64,000 nucleotides of DNA, from positions 1,054,001 through 1,118,000 of the forward strand of contig JAVTLE010000014.1 in the NCBI GenBank assembly GCA_033439295.1, given 5' to 3'. The translations under genes and the position numbers were made by a program. This document shows positions 1 to 11,628 of this stretch, one piece after another (within the stretch, counting starts at the first letter, position 1; each line of letters opens with the position of its first letter). Under the pieces are notes generated by a model, which was given only the letters and a program-made list of their open reading frames with translations, was not told the DNA's origin and did no database searches. Origin of the DNA: Deuterostichococcus epilithicus. Its lineage: Eukaryota; Chlorophyta; Trebouxiophyceae; Prasiolales; Stichococcaceae.

Positions 1-383
1 GCTGAATGGGTGACCGTTTGTGAAACAGCATCAAAGAATGCATGGACGCAAACTGTCAAACTCGCAAGCTTGTGCCAAGCGGGCCAGAAACCGTCACCAT
101 GTTGCGGGGCCAGCAGTGTAGGTAAGCTGAGTATCAGATGACGTGGGTCCATCAAGACTCTCCGCTGGAAATGATGGGTGCATCATCGGGGCATGCGAGC
201 ATTCGACTCTTTGACAAACCAAGTTGCAGGTCTAATGCACATCAATTCATACAGCATTTCACACAGCGCTTCACAGTCGACGCCAGGGCACCTGGCACGT
301 CCTATGCCCACATTCCAGCGGGCAGACTCTGCTGTATTGGCGACTCATTCGCAGCCTGCCGTTCAAAAACATCTACAGTACAG
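1..383. other. 3' flank of the Myb-like gene, no gene seen
   Basis: This stretch follows the stop codon of the minus-strand Myb-like gene. I see no coding pattern or RNA gene in it. It probably holds the 3' untranslated region of that gene. Confidence 0.4.
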
Positions 384-3300
384 TCAGATCAGCTGCGGCG
401 GCGCCGCGGCTTCGCCCGCCGCCAGCCCCGCCGCCAGCGGCTCCACAGCCCNGAGCGCCACCGGCGCTGCCGCCGCGTACGCTGCCCCTGACGCCTGCGC
501 GCACCCTGCAGCCGCTGCCGCCGCCGAGGCGTCGGCCGGCACGTCCGCCGGCACATTCGCCGCCGCCGCGGCGGCGGCGGCGGCGGCGGCGGCCTCCTTG
601 GCACCGGGCACATAGCGGGTGACCAGGTGGCTGACGCGCTCGGAGAACTCTTTGTCCACGGCGTCGGGCACGTGCTTCAGCATGAGCGTCCACCGCCGCC
701 TCGTCTGCTCCGAGCTGCGGCCCGCCACCAGGTTGGCCCAGTCCACCTCCCACTCCTGGTATTCAAATATTATAATGAATCATATTGTAGATAATATTTT
801 TTCAAGGTTGGAAAAGCACTCTTTCCATCAGGTCCAAAAATCCGTCACTGAGGAATCTTCAAGACGGCCCTGCGCATGGTTGGTCGCAGTCGCCTCCTGC
901 TGGAGCCTGGGCCAAGAGCGCTGTGCTGTGCGCCTTGGTGTTCAAGGCAAGGCGGCCGCCTTCGAATGGGGACTCACGCACAGCGAAGGAGCTCGATGTC
1001 GATGAGCAAAACGTCAGCAAGCATGCGTGGGCATGGAGGAATGTGCAGCAGCAGGTCCGTCGAGTTGCGAAGGCCGACCTGTGTGGCGCCGCTGCCGACC
1101 AGCGCCTGCAGCATGCGCCGGTCGTCCCCCGTGCCCCAGTCCCCCCGCTCCACCATGCTCGGTGCCTGCAGCACGACAAGACGTCAGCAGGTGGCGTGGG
1201 GCTTCCTTGCATCTGGTTTCGACTCCTGCAGCTTTCCGTGTTATGCCATAAACCCTGCAGAGGCGCGGGGGCCCCCGCCAACCCCGTATGCGGGATGAGG
1301 AGAGGCGACCATCAACTAGACCGGTGGACCGGTGCAGTGAGGATGTATCATTCGTACTGTCATTACGATGCGTGTGATTCGAGGTGACGATTTAATACGT
1401 TCATTCAAGGGTGTGCGCGCCTGGCACTTGTACCAGCGCTCCATGCACTGCGCGTGGTTGCGGGTGCCGATCTTGGCGGCGATGGCGCCCCAGTCCACAT
1501 CGTCCAGCACCACCCGCTTGTCGTCGCCCTCCGCACCCTCCGCCTGTGCGGTTGGAATCCGAGCAAGGGAGGTCTGGTCGTGCAAACTTTGCTTCCTGAA
1601 ACAAACATTTCTTTTGCGCCCCCAGTGCACATCGTCCAGCACCACCCGCTTGTCGTCGCCGTTTCGCGCCTGTGAAAATCACGTAGCTAACACCATTTCA
1701 TTTCACAAGGAGTTGGCCACAAGTCGAGTCTTGCTCACAAGAGAGTTGTCCACATCACCGCTCGCCTATCGTCGCCCACGGCCTGTGAATGGAAGCACGA
1801 CAGCAATGAAACAGCCAAGTGGCAATGAGGCCGCTACATATGATGCCCTCAGGCTGCACGAACTAGCCAATGAGGCCAATGAGATGAGGCTGCAAAAGGG
1901 CTTTCATGGAGAGTTCGAGGCTCTGCATACTCTGTCAGCAGCACGCCAGCCTTCACTGTCCAATGGATGTGAGCAGGATGCTGAGCACAACTAGATTGAG
2001 CCTCAGATGCGGCAGGCTGGCAAACAAGAAGCACGTGCATGCTTGCACATCTGCTGACGGAGTCTGCATACCCTCAAACCCGCTACGACAGCCCGTTGCA
2101 GCCATCGCCTTGGCCTCAGTGGCTAGTTGTGCAACCCAAGGGGCATCATAGGTGGCGGACTGATCAAGAAAAGTTTTGCCCGTACTGGGGGCTTGAACCA
2201 GGCAACACGCAAATGGGCACGCAAGCCTGCGAGCCTGGCTTCGCTAAGGAGCAGTGGCATCCAGAGCACGCTGCACAGGGAGGCCACAAAAAAAAAAAGG
2301 CCCTGCCGGCGATCGCAGCTGCAGCAGCCCAGCTGCGGCGGCCGGAAGCCAGCAGCCTCAACTAGGCCCCTGCTGCCCTGCTGGCCCTAATGGCTCGTAG
2401 GCGGCCCGTCGTGCGCAGCTCGCAGGGATGCACGGCAGCGGAGGGGCAGGAGGAATGGGCAGGCACTGGGACCTAAGACGAAAGCCTCTGCTTTCTGCTA
2501 CTTCGAAAACATTGATTTCTACTGAGCGCCCACGCACTGCTGCACCTCCTGATGAACAGCTTCCAGCCCCCCCCTTCCACTCATTCCCAGACATCAGTGG
2601 CACTCTCCCCGCCTGGCGTGCGGCGCGGGGCGAGTGCCCTCAATGCATGGTCCCCAGCTCACCTGGCGGGCGGCGCGGGCGGCCTGCTTGGCGTCCATGT
2701 ACTGCTGCACCGCGCGCGTCAGCGCCGCAGCCTCTTCATCGTCCCATGGTCCGATCTTGCGCGCCGTGCCCTGCACGGCGGGCAGGGACGGACTGCTCGA
2801 TTTGTGCGCGGTGGGGGGACTCTGTCAATTGCTCTGCAGATGCCGCTCGGTCAGGGTGTCGCAGCGCCCCGCCCCTGATCCCAGCGGCCTGGCCGCCCGC
2901 CATTTGCCCTGCAGTCAGCCCCACGACAAAGAGGAGGTGCAGCTGGCAGGAGGGGGGAGGCTCGTGGCCCGGACCTCATCTACTGCCGTCGTCCATTCAT
3001 CCGTCCATCCATCATCCATGCCGCCGCTATCCTCAAAGCTCGTGACTTCAACAGCAGCCATGCCGCACACCAGGAGACAAAGACACAACAATGCAGCACT
3101 GCCGTGACGCGTCCCGTGTCTCAAGTGCGATGCAGAAGCCCTGCTTCAGGCACGAGACACCCAGCTCGACCGCAGTACTTTACTTAACCCCAGCAGCCTC
3201 GAAAGTCTCGGCGGCACATAGCGCTGCCTGCGCGGCCTGTTTGTGCACCGCTTCAATGGAGGCACCAGGTGCCAAAGAGCGCGTCACGTACCAGCTTGAT

Positions 3301-5635
3301 GGTGCGCCAGCGGTCGCGGCAGGCCTCCCCCATGCGCCCCATCGCCTCCCCGATGTCCAGCCATTTGTTGCCCTTCGCCTCCACCAGCTGTCGCAGCATC
3401 TCGTCTTCCTCCCGCTTCCAGGGGCCCTGCGGCGCCGAGAAAGACACTGCATCGAATTGTGTAGTGTTTTCCGTCCTGGGCTTTGACCGGGGCTATCAGG
3501 CTGCCGCAGCATCTCGTCCTCCTCCAGCTTCCGGGGTCCTGCAGATTCATAGGGATTTTAGTTGATCTTTGTGTGCTTCCGAGAACGTGTTGCGGAGCCG
3601 GCAGGCTGCCGCAGCATCCCCGACATCCTTCGGCTTCCAGGGGCCCTGCGCCGGATTTTAGATACTGAGATTTCAGAGCGACACAGCGCTTCACAAATGA
3701 TCCTAGGATTGGTTTTTGAGCTGTGTCTCGGCCTACACCGGCGGCGCTGCATCTCGTCCTCCTCCGGCTGGCGGGAACCCTGTTGATCCCGGCAGAGTGG
3801 TTCTGAAACGAGCAGGCTGCGCAATGTTGTTTGCTCCGCAGCTGTCAGATCATGAATCACAGAGTGCTGGCGGCCACCAGAAACCAGGGTCTTGCTCGAT
3901 GCAGGGCACCCCTCGTGAGCTGATATGCACCAGCATGTTTGCAGGATGCAAAGACGGCGCAACTGCTGTTCTTACACCACCGCAACGCTCCACAGTAGCA
4001 TGTTGGCGTTAGTATATCCAGGGCAGCCCTCTAGATACACGGGCAGCAAAGTGGGGTGCGCCATGCCGGGAAGTCGTACAAGAAACTCCAAACCGTCAGG
4101 AGGGTCAGCAGTGCACCTTGTAGTTGTTGGGGTGTAGGATGCGGGTGCCGCACGCCCAGACTTGCTGCGTCGTGCGGTCGGGCAGCGCCCGCGCGATGGT
4201 CTGCCACGCCCCCCCTGTAGCGGCAGAGTACACCCCGGGCGTCGTGCGCGACTTGAACAGCCAGCCCAGGTCCTCCGGACTGTGGTTGTTGGCCAGCGCA
4301 TACCTGCCGGGTCGGGCATTTAGGTATCATAATGTGTCTTGTGCAGGGTGTTCAGGTCCCGCTGATCGATGTTCAGGCACACCGGCAGCAGCTGCTCTGC
4401 TGCTGGAGCGGATGTACCAACCATACACCGGCACTCGACCATCTTGCAGCAGCCATAGTTGAATGCAAATGAGGAGGTAGAGGCGGGACGCACTCTTTGA
4501 CGGCCTCCCGGATGGTCTCCTTCTCCTTCTCCGAAAACTTGCCGCGCTTGACGTTGGTGCGTTGCCGGTCGGACGCCCAGGAGCCCTCCTGCCGAGGCCG
4601 CCCCCGCTTTTTGCCAGTGATCGGCGCGGCGCCAAGGCCTGCGTTGGAGTGCACGGCACGATTGAGGTCGGGAGCAACATTGCCCAAGTTGCAGAGGATC
4701 TTGTCCAGACACGCGCACACAGGCCGCAACACATGCGCAGACGACCGTAACTGTGCCTCACCTGCCGACATCGCCTGCGCCGGCAACGCCGCAGCGCCTG
4801 GCTCCGGAAACTGCGCAGGCTGCGCCACGGAAGCCGGCACCTCCTGCGCGGGCGGCGCAGCGCTCGCCACCGGCGGCAGCGCCAGGCCCGACACCTCAGA
4901 GGCTGTGGCCGGCGCAGGCGCCGCTGCCGCCACTGGCGCCGCTGGTGCCGCCGCCGTGACGTCTGGCGCCGCAGGCGCGGCCGCCGGGGTGCCACTGCCA
5001 TGCGCCATCTGCGTCAGCTCCGTGGCGATCGTGGCTATGTCGTTCAGCGTTTGCCGCTTGTTCGCTGCCAAGCTGGCCGCAGCGCCTGCCGGCTGGCCTG
5101 CTGCGCCCGATGCGGCGTCCGCTCCGCTTGCCGCCGGCAGCGCGGCCAGCTGCGCGGGAGAGTCCGCAACCGCCGGCTGCAGCATCTGCTGGAAGCCGCC
5201 CGCCGGCGGCGCTGCCGTGGCGGCGACGGGTGCCGCAGCTGCGCCGCGGAAGATGACGTCCTCCTGTGCGGTGTACTCACCGCGCGCCCTGCATGCGGAA
5301 CTGCGCCCGTCATGTGCTGCCGCATCTGCCTGATGTGCTGCACAGTGGCATGATCATGGAAGCAAAGCTAAGCCCTCTCATTTAGAAGACATGACACACA
5401 TGCCTTCGGTCGGACTCGAACCGACACGCATTTATGCAAGACCGCAGCACCTTGCCGCTCCCATGAATTCCTGGAACTGCTTGATGCGCGCATGCTTGGT
5501 GCCCGGCAGGCCCATTCTGCCGGCAGCCTTGACGGTGTGCTTGGTAAGCTTGTCCTCGCTGATGCCTGCTCCATCCGTCGCGTAAGTCGCGAACACCTGG
5601 GCCAGTGCCCGTGGCCAGATGTCAACGCCGCTCAT
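384..5635 (-). CDS. Multi-Myb-repeat, AT-hook DNA-binding protein (DMTF1/REB1/TTF1-like)
   Basis: This is a predicted nuclear DNA-binding protein spread over about eight exons. An Ala/Pro-rich N-terminal region (about 5290-4620) is followed by an AT-hook, KKRGRPRQ, near 4610. Myb/SANT-like repeats follow in order: RGKFSEKEKETIREAVKE (near 4540), WQTIARALPDRTTQQVWACG (near 4200), GPWKREEDEMLRQLVEAKGN with RDRWRTIK (3430-3290), GPWDDEEAAALTRAVQQYMD (near 2760), DWGAIAAKIGTRNHAQCMER (near 1480), RGDWGTGDDRRMLQALV (near 1150) and DWANLVAGRSSEQTRRRW (near 745). The C-terminus is a poly-Ala tract encoded by a GCG-type repeat at 561-592, containing the N at 452. A run of divergent Myb repeats is typical of the DMTF1/REB1/TTF1 group, which binds specific DNA sites including rDNA terminators; the target here is unknown. 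The stop at 384 is clear. The start at 5635 and the joining of the first exon are uncertain; 5185 is an alternative start. Two of its introns carry duplicated exon starts, listed separately. Confidence 0.65.
1485..1790 (-). repeat. Three copies of the start of a Myb exon, two inside the upstream intron
   Basis: The exon copy (1485-1528, with acceptor CACAG|GC near 1552) encodes GDDKRVVLDDVDWG. A 45-nt copy at 1616-1660 is about 95% identical and is also preceded, on the minus strand, by a CACAG|GC acceptor. A third, more degraded copy lies at about 1748-1790, again with CACAG|GC. The DNA between copies is not obviously related apart from the acceptor segment. The second copy encodes GDDKRVVLDDVHWG before it diverges. 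Confidence 0.85.
3391..3782 (-). repeat. Four copies of the start of a second Myb exon, three of them intronic
   Basis: The functional copy (3391-3432) encodes GPWKREEDEMLRQ. Degraded copies lie at 3503-3541, 3609-3650 and about 3745-3782, spaced 112, 106 and about 137 nt apart. On the minus strand each intronic copy is preceded by an AG acceptor. Copy 2 has lost one base, so its frame is shifted. The core of copies 1, 2 and 4, GAGGAGGACGAGATGC with small changes, is unmistakable. Confidence 0.85.
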
Positions 5636-6064
5636 TGTGACCTACGCGGCACTGGCGCCCGGCAACCGCCCGCGCGGCCCGCTTCACGAGCAGGCACGGC
5701 GTTCCGGGCTAGAACAGCAGGCGTGAGAGCAAGGAGGACCGACGAAGGAGAATACCGCCCTGTGGTGTGAGGGCAACCTTTTCAGTGCGGGTGGGATTAC
5801 GGGCAGGGAACACTATTTCTAGGTCCTGCAAGCCAGCTCAGCAACCGAGATCTCTACCAGCACTGCCAGCTCTCGCTGGCCTCGTGCCAATGCTTTTTGT
5901 ACTCCTTGAACGTTTACCAATCAGGCAGACATCGCCTTTGCGGTTGTGTGAGTCAGTATCGTCAGGCAATCTGCTGCTGTTTCAAGCTCGCTGACCCGTT
6001 GCAACACAGACCCAACCCAAGCTGGACCGGTGCAGTGGCCTTGGAATAACCCCCGCAGCTTTCC
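5636..6064. promoter_or_regulatory. Divergent intergenic region between the Myb-like and FKBP genes
   Basis: About 430 nt separate the two predicted start codons. It should carry both promoters. I see no TATA box or other motif that I can defend. Confidence 0.35.
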
Positions 6065-7753
6065 ATGACGTCTGCATGCATGCAGATGAATGGTCTCGCA
6101 CCATGCGTGCCGTCAAGGTCCCCCTTTCAGCCGGCATGCAGACCAAATGCTTGCAGCGGCAAGCGGACGGTGGCAGCACGATGCACGCAGGCATGCAGCG
6201 CCTCTGCCGATAACCAGCAGCGGAGCCGTCAGGAGCATTCTCAGGACGTCGCTGACAGGCGTAGCATTTTGCGGACGGCTGTCGGCATGTTGGCAATGGC
6301 AGCCACAGGTCCCGCAACCGCAAAAGTTGAGGGCTATACGCCCATGACAGCATTGAAGGGGAAGGATTATGGCAAGGCTCGAATGAGGTGTGGTAGGCCG
6401 CAGCTGTCTCATGTTGCTGCCCGAATGAGTGGTCATGAGCGGATGCAGCACTGCCGCTGGCTTGCTCCTGTTGTGTGTCACCCTGCATGGCGCACGCCTC
6501 ACGCCTCTCACATGCAAAATTGGGGAAGCTCAGAATGAGACGACTCTTATATATTCATGATTGCGATTCATCACCAGCTATGGCGACTACACACAGACGG
6601 GATCAGGACTTCAGTACTTCGACCTGGTGATCATGACCATTTGTCCTGGTTAGATTGAGACTTGGTGGTTTACATGATGTCATCACTGTGCTTGATGTGC
6701 CTGTGATGCCTCTGAACGTCGCACCGCACCTGCGCAGCGGGACGGAAGCGGCAGCACGCCCAGTCCCGGCGCAACATGCATTATTGACTGGGACGGTTAC
6801 ACCATTGGGTATTATGGGCGGCCTTTTGAGGCCAGGAATAAGGTGAGCGACTGGTGGCATGAGTAGCGTTTGCCTTCGAAACTGTAATGGTGCTTCGCCC
6901 TGTACTGTGCTGAATAAGCTTGGGTGGGTGTTCGCAGACGAAGGGAGGGAGCTTCACAGGCGATGACAAGGAGTTCCTCAGGGTAAAGCTCGGTACTGGG
7001 CAGGCGAGTTGGGGAAGCTATCTTTGTTGTAAGAGGCGCTGATGTTGCCTAGCCTTTTTACTGTCTGCGAGGATAACCTGTTGACTTCTGTGCACAAAGA
7101 AATGCCGTATTACATCCACACACATTCCTGTAGGTCATTCCAGCTTTCGAGGAGGCACTCAAAACGATGAAGGTCGGCGGCGTGCGGCGGATCATCGTGC
7201 CAGAGGAGATCGGTGAGTGACAGTATCCGACACGCTTCTGCAATCGAGAAGGTTTCGTGTTAAGCGCCGGCGCGTTTTGGCTGCAGGCTACCCAGATAAT
7301 GACTTCACCCGCGTTGGACCGCAGCCATCCACCTTCTCGGTGAGACCCTGCGTGTCCACTGCTGCTGCTGTGCTACCATCTGCAGGCTTCTGCAGCAAAT
7401 CTGCTACTGTGCGGCTTCACAGATCAGCAAGCTAGTGATCCTCCACTGTATTGCAGGGGCGCCGGGCCCTTGATTTTGTGCTCAAGAACCAGGTTGGGAC
7501 TGCACTGAGAGGAATGCTCCACATGCATGGCCAGTGTGGCGTTTGTCATTGGCAGAGCATTGCTCAGCGCTGAGTCGATGCCGTGTTTTCCCGACAGGGC
7601 ATGATCGACCGGACTCTTCTCTTCGATATCGAGTACGTCGAGCAGATCGCTGTTGAGCTGCTGTATTATGCCAGCCTACACTTGCCATTCCCCAGTGCCG
7701 CTGCAACTGGTCATGGCGCCAAACCATCTGGATATGTGCCTGCGCAGGCTTAA
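6065..7753 (+). CDS. FKBP20-2: Thylakoid-lumen FKBP-type peptidyl-prolyl isomerase, FKBP20-2-like
   Basis: FKBP-type immunophilins catalyse cis-trans isomerisation of Xaa-Pro bonds; plant FKBP20-2 is a lumenal protein linked to photosystem II supercomplex assembly. The first exon (6065 to about 6386) gives a basic transit region followed by RSILRTAVGMLAMAATGPAT, a twin-basic hydrophobic stretch ending in small residues, as expected for lumenal targeting. Mature segments follow over short exons: YGDYTQTGSGLQYFDLV (near 6580), CIIDWDGYTIGYYGRPFEAR (near 6780), GGSFTGDDKEFLRVKLGTGQ (near 6950), VIPAFEEALKTMKVGGVRRI (near 7140), YPDNDFTRVGPQPSTFS (near 7290), RRALDFVLKNQ (near 7465) and GMIDRTLLFDIEYVE (7598). 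This order matches FKBP20-2 closely, including the STF/ALDFVLKNQ and TLLFD segments. The stop is TAA at 7751-7753, in frame with the last exon. The start at 6065 is the first Met of the transit exon; 6086 is also possible. I do not see the paired C-terminal cysteines reported for the plant enzyme. Confidence 0.85.
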
Positions 7754-8521
7754 ACGAGTGGACTGATGTGTCCGTCGTCGAAGCGTCTTCCAGTGATGCA
7801 CACCAACTGACGCATTTGGTGCTTCGTTGTAATAAACATTCCGGCTGTTCGGTTTTGATTGGGACTGCTGACTGGGCGCCAATGATTGACTCGTGGATGA
7901 GGGTGAATAGGCTAGACAAATCCCTAGAAAGGGCTGCGGTTGTACCCTTTCAGCTAGAAACGTGACTCACATGTGCTCACAGCCGACGGTAAGAATTCAG
8001 AGTGCTACCTGCCAATCAAAATTAGGTTGCACGCACAATGGCGCACATCATGCGCCTCCAGGCCTGCGGGTCAGCACAGCTCGCGAGCCGCCCGTTGCAC
8101 CTCGGCGCGTTGACTCCAGCGCAGGTGCGGATGCTTGGTTTAGGCCTGCACTCCTGCCACACAGTAGGGCATCGCCACGCAATCAATACTTTACAGAACC
8201 GGTAGTTTGTCAGTGGATAGCGACCGAGGCTCACATGACAGGCGTGCACCTTGTGCAACCCTACAAGCTGGCGGCTTTTAGCACGCTTACGTCCCGGGCT
8301 GTCGCCCACCCAGATCGATTGCAATCTCGTCACGATGGGAGTTAAGCAGAGCAAGCTGCGGGCTTCGTGTGCGAGTGAAGACTCAGTCAGTAACCATGTA
8401 CTAATTGCTCGGAGCAACTGTCCCAGCAACGCGGACCGGCTCTCGGTCGGGGATCTCTTGTTGTAACGGGTTACATGGTAATCTGTCGCGCTCGACGCTT
8501 TCAACAAAGCCGTCGTTGTGA
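7754..8521. other. Intergenic region, no gene seen
   Basis: This lies between two plus-strand genes. It should hold the FKBP 3' end and the promoter of the RETICULATA-related gene. Only short, unsupported open frames occur. I see no RNA gene or repeat. Confidence 0.4.
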
Positions 8522-11500
8522 ATGCAGGCGCCGCAGCGGCCATGCCTTGCGGCCAGGTGCTCCGTCGCTGATGAGCGGCAGGGCTGGCCGGCATGCGGCG
8601 CCGCCAGCAGCGCCCGCGTGCCGTCGCTACTGCGGCCGGCGCGCCAGTCAGACCTGCAGACCTGCCGCACGGCGACGCCATCGTCGGTGCCTGCGGTTGA
8701 GACGGGTGGGCCGGGTGGCGGCGCAGGCGGCGGCACTGGCGGCAATGGCAGCAGCGGCTTTGGAGGTAGCGAGGGGGCGGGAGAGGGCGACGATGACGAG
8801 CGACTGCTGAACCTGGAGCAGGTACCGCACAGTACTGAGGATCAGCCCGGCAAATTGCCCAGCAGGATCATCAGCAGTGCTGCCACACCTCAGCCATCCT
8901 CCGCAAATGTGTGAGCACATACCTATCTGGAGTGTGCTTGCGGCAGAGCTCGAAGCGAGCGTGCCGCTGGCTGCACATTGCCCAGCTGCACACTGTACAC
9001 GTGGCAGCAAAATGGACCCCGCGACGCTCAGCTGCAGCGCGGGTGTCAGCTCCAGACGGATCGACTTTAGTAGGCTGGAGGCTGCTAAATACTCGCGCTG
9101 GCGGCAGGCGGAGCTCATCGCGGGCGCGCAGGGCGTGAAGCTGCCGAAGGAGTTCATTGCGGCGGCGGCTGCTGGCGGCCTGCGCCAGGGAGCACTGCAG
9201 CAATACCTAAAGCTGCAGGTGGGGAGACGATATGCAAACTTATGTGAATGCTGCTCTTCATAGCAGCTGCAGCACTGAGCTGCGTGCATGAGGGGTTGCC
9301 GCCCTTGTTAGTGAGAGCGCCCTGCTGGCATGCGCCATGTCGGGTTGCGACAGCAGCCATGCTTCAGTCTGAGATAGCAGCCATGCTTCAGCCTCCCCAG
9401 GCAACCTCAAACCGCAGCAGTCTAGCATTCTGCCGCGCCCAGCCTCAGGAGCTTCCTCTCCCAGCCTGATTTCAGGGGGAATCTGACGCTGCAGGGGTCA
9501 GCGTTCCTGGGGTGGCTGTCAAGGAAAGTGCCCGCCGCGCGCGACCGACTGCTGGCGGACCCGCGCTACCTGTTCATCGTGCTGTCGGAGGTTCTCATCG
9601 ATTCAGGTGACAGCTTTTTGGGCACCTCCCACTCTCCCAGCACTCCCCCACTACCCGTGCATCGTGCTGTCGGAGGTCTGCTTTCACTGGGGTGGGCATG
9701 CCTGCCATCCGCCTTGCCATGGCCACGCCGGCCCGCACAGCTGCGAGCCGGCGGTGCCGCCCAATCAGTCGCAGCTGCCTCGGGGTCCGCCTCAATAGGC
9801 GGGCGGCTGTCGCAAGATCCAGTATCCACCTCGTGGACTGGCATGCGACGGTGCTTTGCCCTGCCGCTGCACCGTGGCTGCGGAACATGTCAGGGTGGCA
9901 GGGCGAGCCCCACGCAGTGCCGGAGTCCCGATGCTGCTGCCCGAGACGCTGCCGCCGTGCGGTGCCAGTGCCGGCGCCACCGCTGATGCGCCGCCCCGGC
10001 TGCCCCCCGCAGGCTGCGCAACCGTCGCCGAGGTGCGCAAGCGGGGCCCCGAGTTCTGGGACGAGTTCGAGTTCTACCTCAGCGACCTGGTGGTCGGCTG
10101 CGTGCTCGATGTGGTGCTGGTTTCCCTCATGGCGCCCGTCGCCACCCTCGGCGCCGCCCAGCCCGCCCGGCAGTCAGGTGGGTGTCTATGTTGCGGGACT
10201 CCATGGGTTGTGGCGCACAGAGGAGGCTTGCAACGACAAGCGGGCGAGCCGCCACCCATGCGGTCGGCGCTGGTGCTGTCATCTCCCACTGCGCGGGCCG
10301 GCAAGTCGGCCAACTGGCGACAGACGGCACGCTCGGGATCTCACGACACAGCCTGGGTGGCCTCTGAGAAGCACAGCTGCTGAGGCAGTGCACCACTGTG
10401 CTCGGTGCCAGGCCATATGTGAGTGGAACTCGATGTCAAACGGTGACAACACCTCCACCTGCGTTGACCTGCAGGCCTGAAGCGGCTGCTGGCGGGCGTG
10501 CCGAGCGCGGTGTTCGAGCCCAGCAAGCCTGGGCGGCCATACGGCCCCGGCGCCCGCGTCGGATGCCTAGGCGTCAAATTTCTCGAGTACTCCCTGGCCG
10601 GCATCGTGTGCGGCTTTATCGGGCAGGGCATCGCCAACCAACTCATGCACCTCAAGTGCGCACAATACTCTCGTCCTGCGCAAATCATTGGCCCCGCATG
10701 TGCACACTGAGGTGGCCGCCATATGACAGTCCGATCGTCGCCCTGGTCTGTCTCGAGGGGCCCACTCCCCATCCGGAACAGGCGGGATGCGCCTGCGCTG
10801 CTCCTTCTCTTGTGCTTCCCTCCTCGTCAGCGGTCGGGGTGCATGCAGGCGGGCACCTGGTCTGAACACCTCAGATAGCCTGCCTCGATGCAGGGCCAAG
10901 CAGCAGCTGTGTGCCAAGGCGCATCTGCCCTCCTCTGACAGATTTCAAGGCACTGCCTGGCGGAGGCACTCCTCGGCGAGGGGGGCAGCCGGAGGCTCCT
11001 CTGCAGGATGGTGCTGACATGGCGGTTGACAGGCCACTTCCGACTCTCCCTGTGCGGCCGCAGGCGGAGGTACTCCTCGGGCGAGGGGCGCCAGCTGGAG
11101 ATCCCGCCGCTGGGCATGACGGCGCTGACGTGGGGCCTCTTCATGGGCGTGTCATCCAACCTGCGCTACCAGGCGGTCTTTGGCCTTGAGCGGGTGGTCG
11201 ACAAGACCATCGCCCGCCGCGTGCCGCAAGTGCGCATCAGCGGAAGTCCTCGGGTCGCTTTGACGGTTCACTCCGGGGGTCGCTCCGCTGGTGGCTCCGA
11301 GGGTCGCTTTGGGACCCAGAACCTTGTTCTGCTGATTTGAAGGGTCTTGAGCGAGTCCGCCTGGCAAAATTTGGAACTGATTCTAAGATGCTACTCCCAT
11401 TTGTGCTGCAGATTGCGTACCTCACCACCTTCCTGCTGCGCTTCTGCAACAACGTCGTTGGCGGTGAGTGCCTCCAGCCCCCACTGCCTGTCATGTGTCG

Positions 11501-11628
11501 TGCCGAGGTATCGGGTGCTGTCTGGTGTGCTGGTTGTTGTGCAGCTGGCGTGCAGCTGACCAGGCATACTGGCTGCTGTTGCAGGCGAGAACTTCATTGA
11601 CACAGCAAGGTGGACCGGCATTCAGTGA
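8522..11628 (+). CDS. RETICULATA-related chloroplast envelope protein (DUF3411)
   Basis: RETICULATA/RER proteins are plastid envelope membrane proteins that affect leaf mesophyll development in plants and may act in transport or metabolism; their algal role is unknown. Exon 1 (8522 to about 8820) encodes a Ser/Arg-rich transit region, then a Gly-rich acidic linker (GGPGGGAGGGTGGNG), which is typical of the family. Conserved blocks follow: GVKLPKEFIAAAAAGGLRQG (near 9135), FLGWLSRKVPAARDRLLADP with YLFIVLSEVLIDS (9505-9606), VRKRGPEFWDEFEFYLSDLV with LDVVLVSLMAPVA (10030-10150), KFLEYSLAGIVCGFIGQGIA (near 10580), MTALTWGLFMGVSSNLRYQA (near 11120) and IAYLTTFLLRFCNNVVGG (11413-11462). The last exon ends in ENFIDTARWTGIQ with TGA at 11626-11628. 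The hydrophobic blocks are the expected membrane helices. Two introns contain duplicated exon fragments. Length and block order are normal for the family. Confidence 0.88.
9563..9681 (+). repeat. Exon-end fragment (FIVLSEV) repeated in the downstream intron
   Basis: The end of the exon at 9563-9596 (core ATCGTGCTGTCGGAGGT) recurs at 9647-9681 inside the following intron, 85 nt away, with a few differences in the flanks. Here the copied segment is the donor end of the exon. Confidence 0.75.
10968..11100 (+). repeat. Exon-start fragment (RRYSSGEG) repeated in the upstream intron
   Basis: The exon starts at 11064 with GCGGAGGTACTCCTCGGGCG. A close copy, GCGGAGGCACTCCTCGGCGA, starts at about 10969, 95 nt upstream in the intron. 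The similarity continues weakly for about 35 nt. The copy has no clean AG before it. Confidence 0.75.

Noticed and set aside
5395-5475. Complete tRNA gene on the minus strand
   Set aside because: Only the T-arm and a possible 3' acceptor strand fit. The 5' acceptor strand GCCTTCG and an anticodon stem are absent, so it is listed only as a possible relic.
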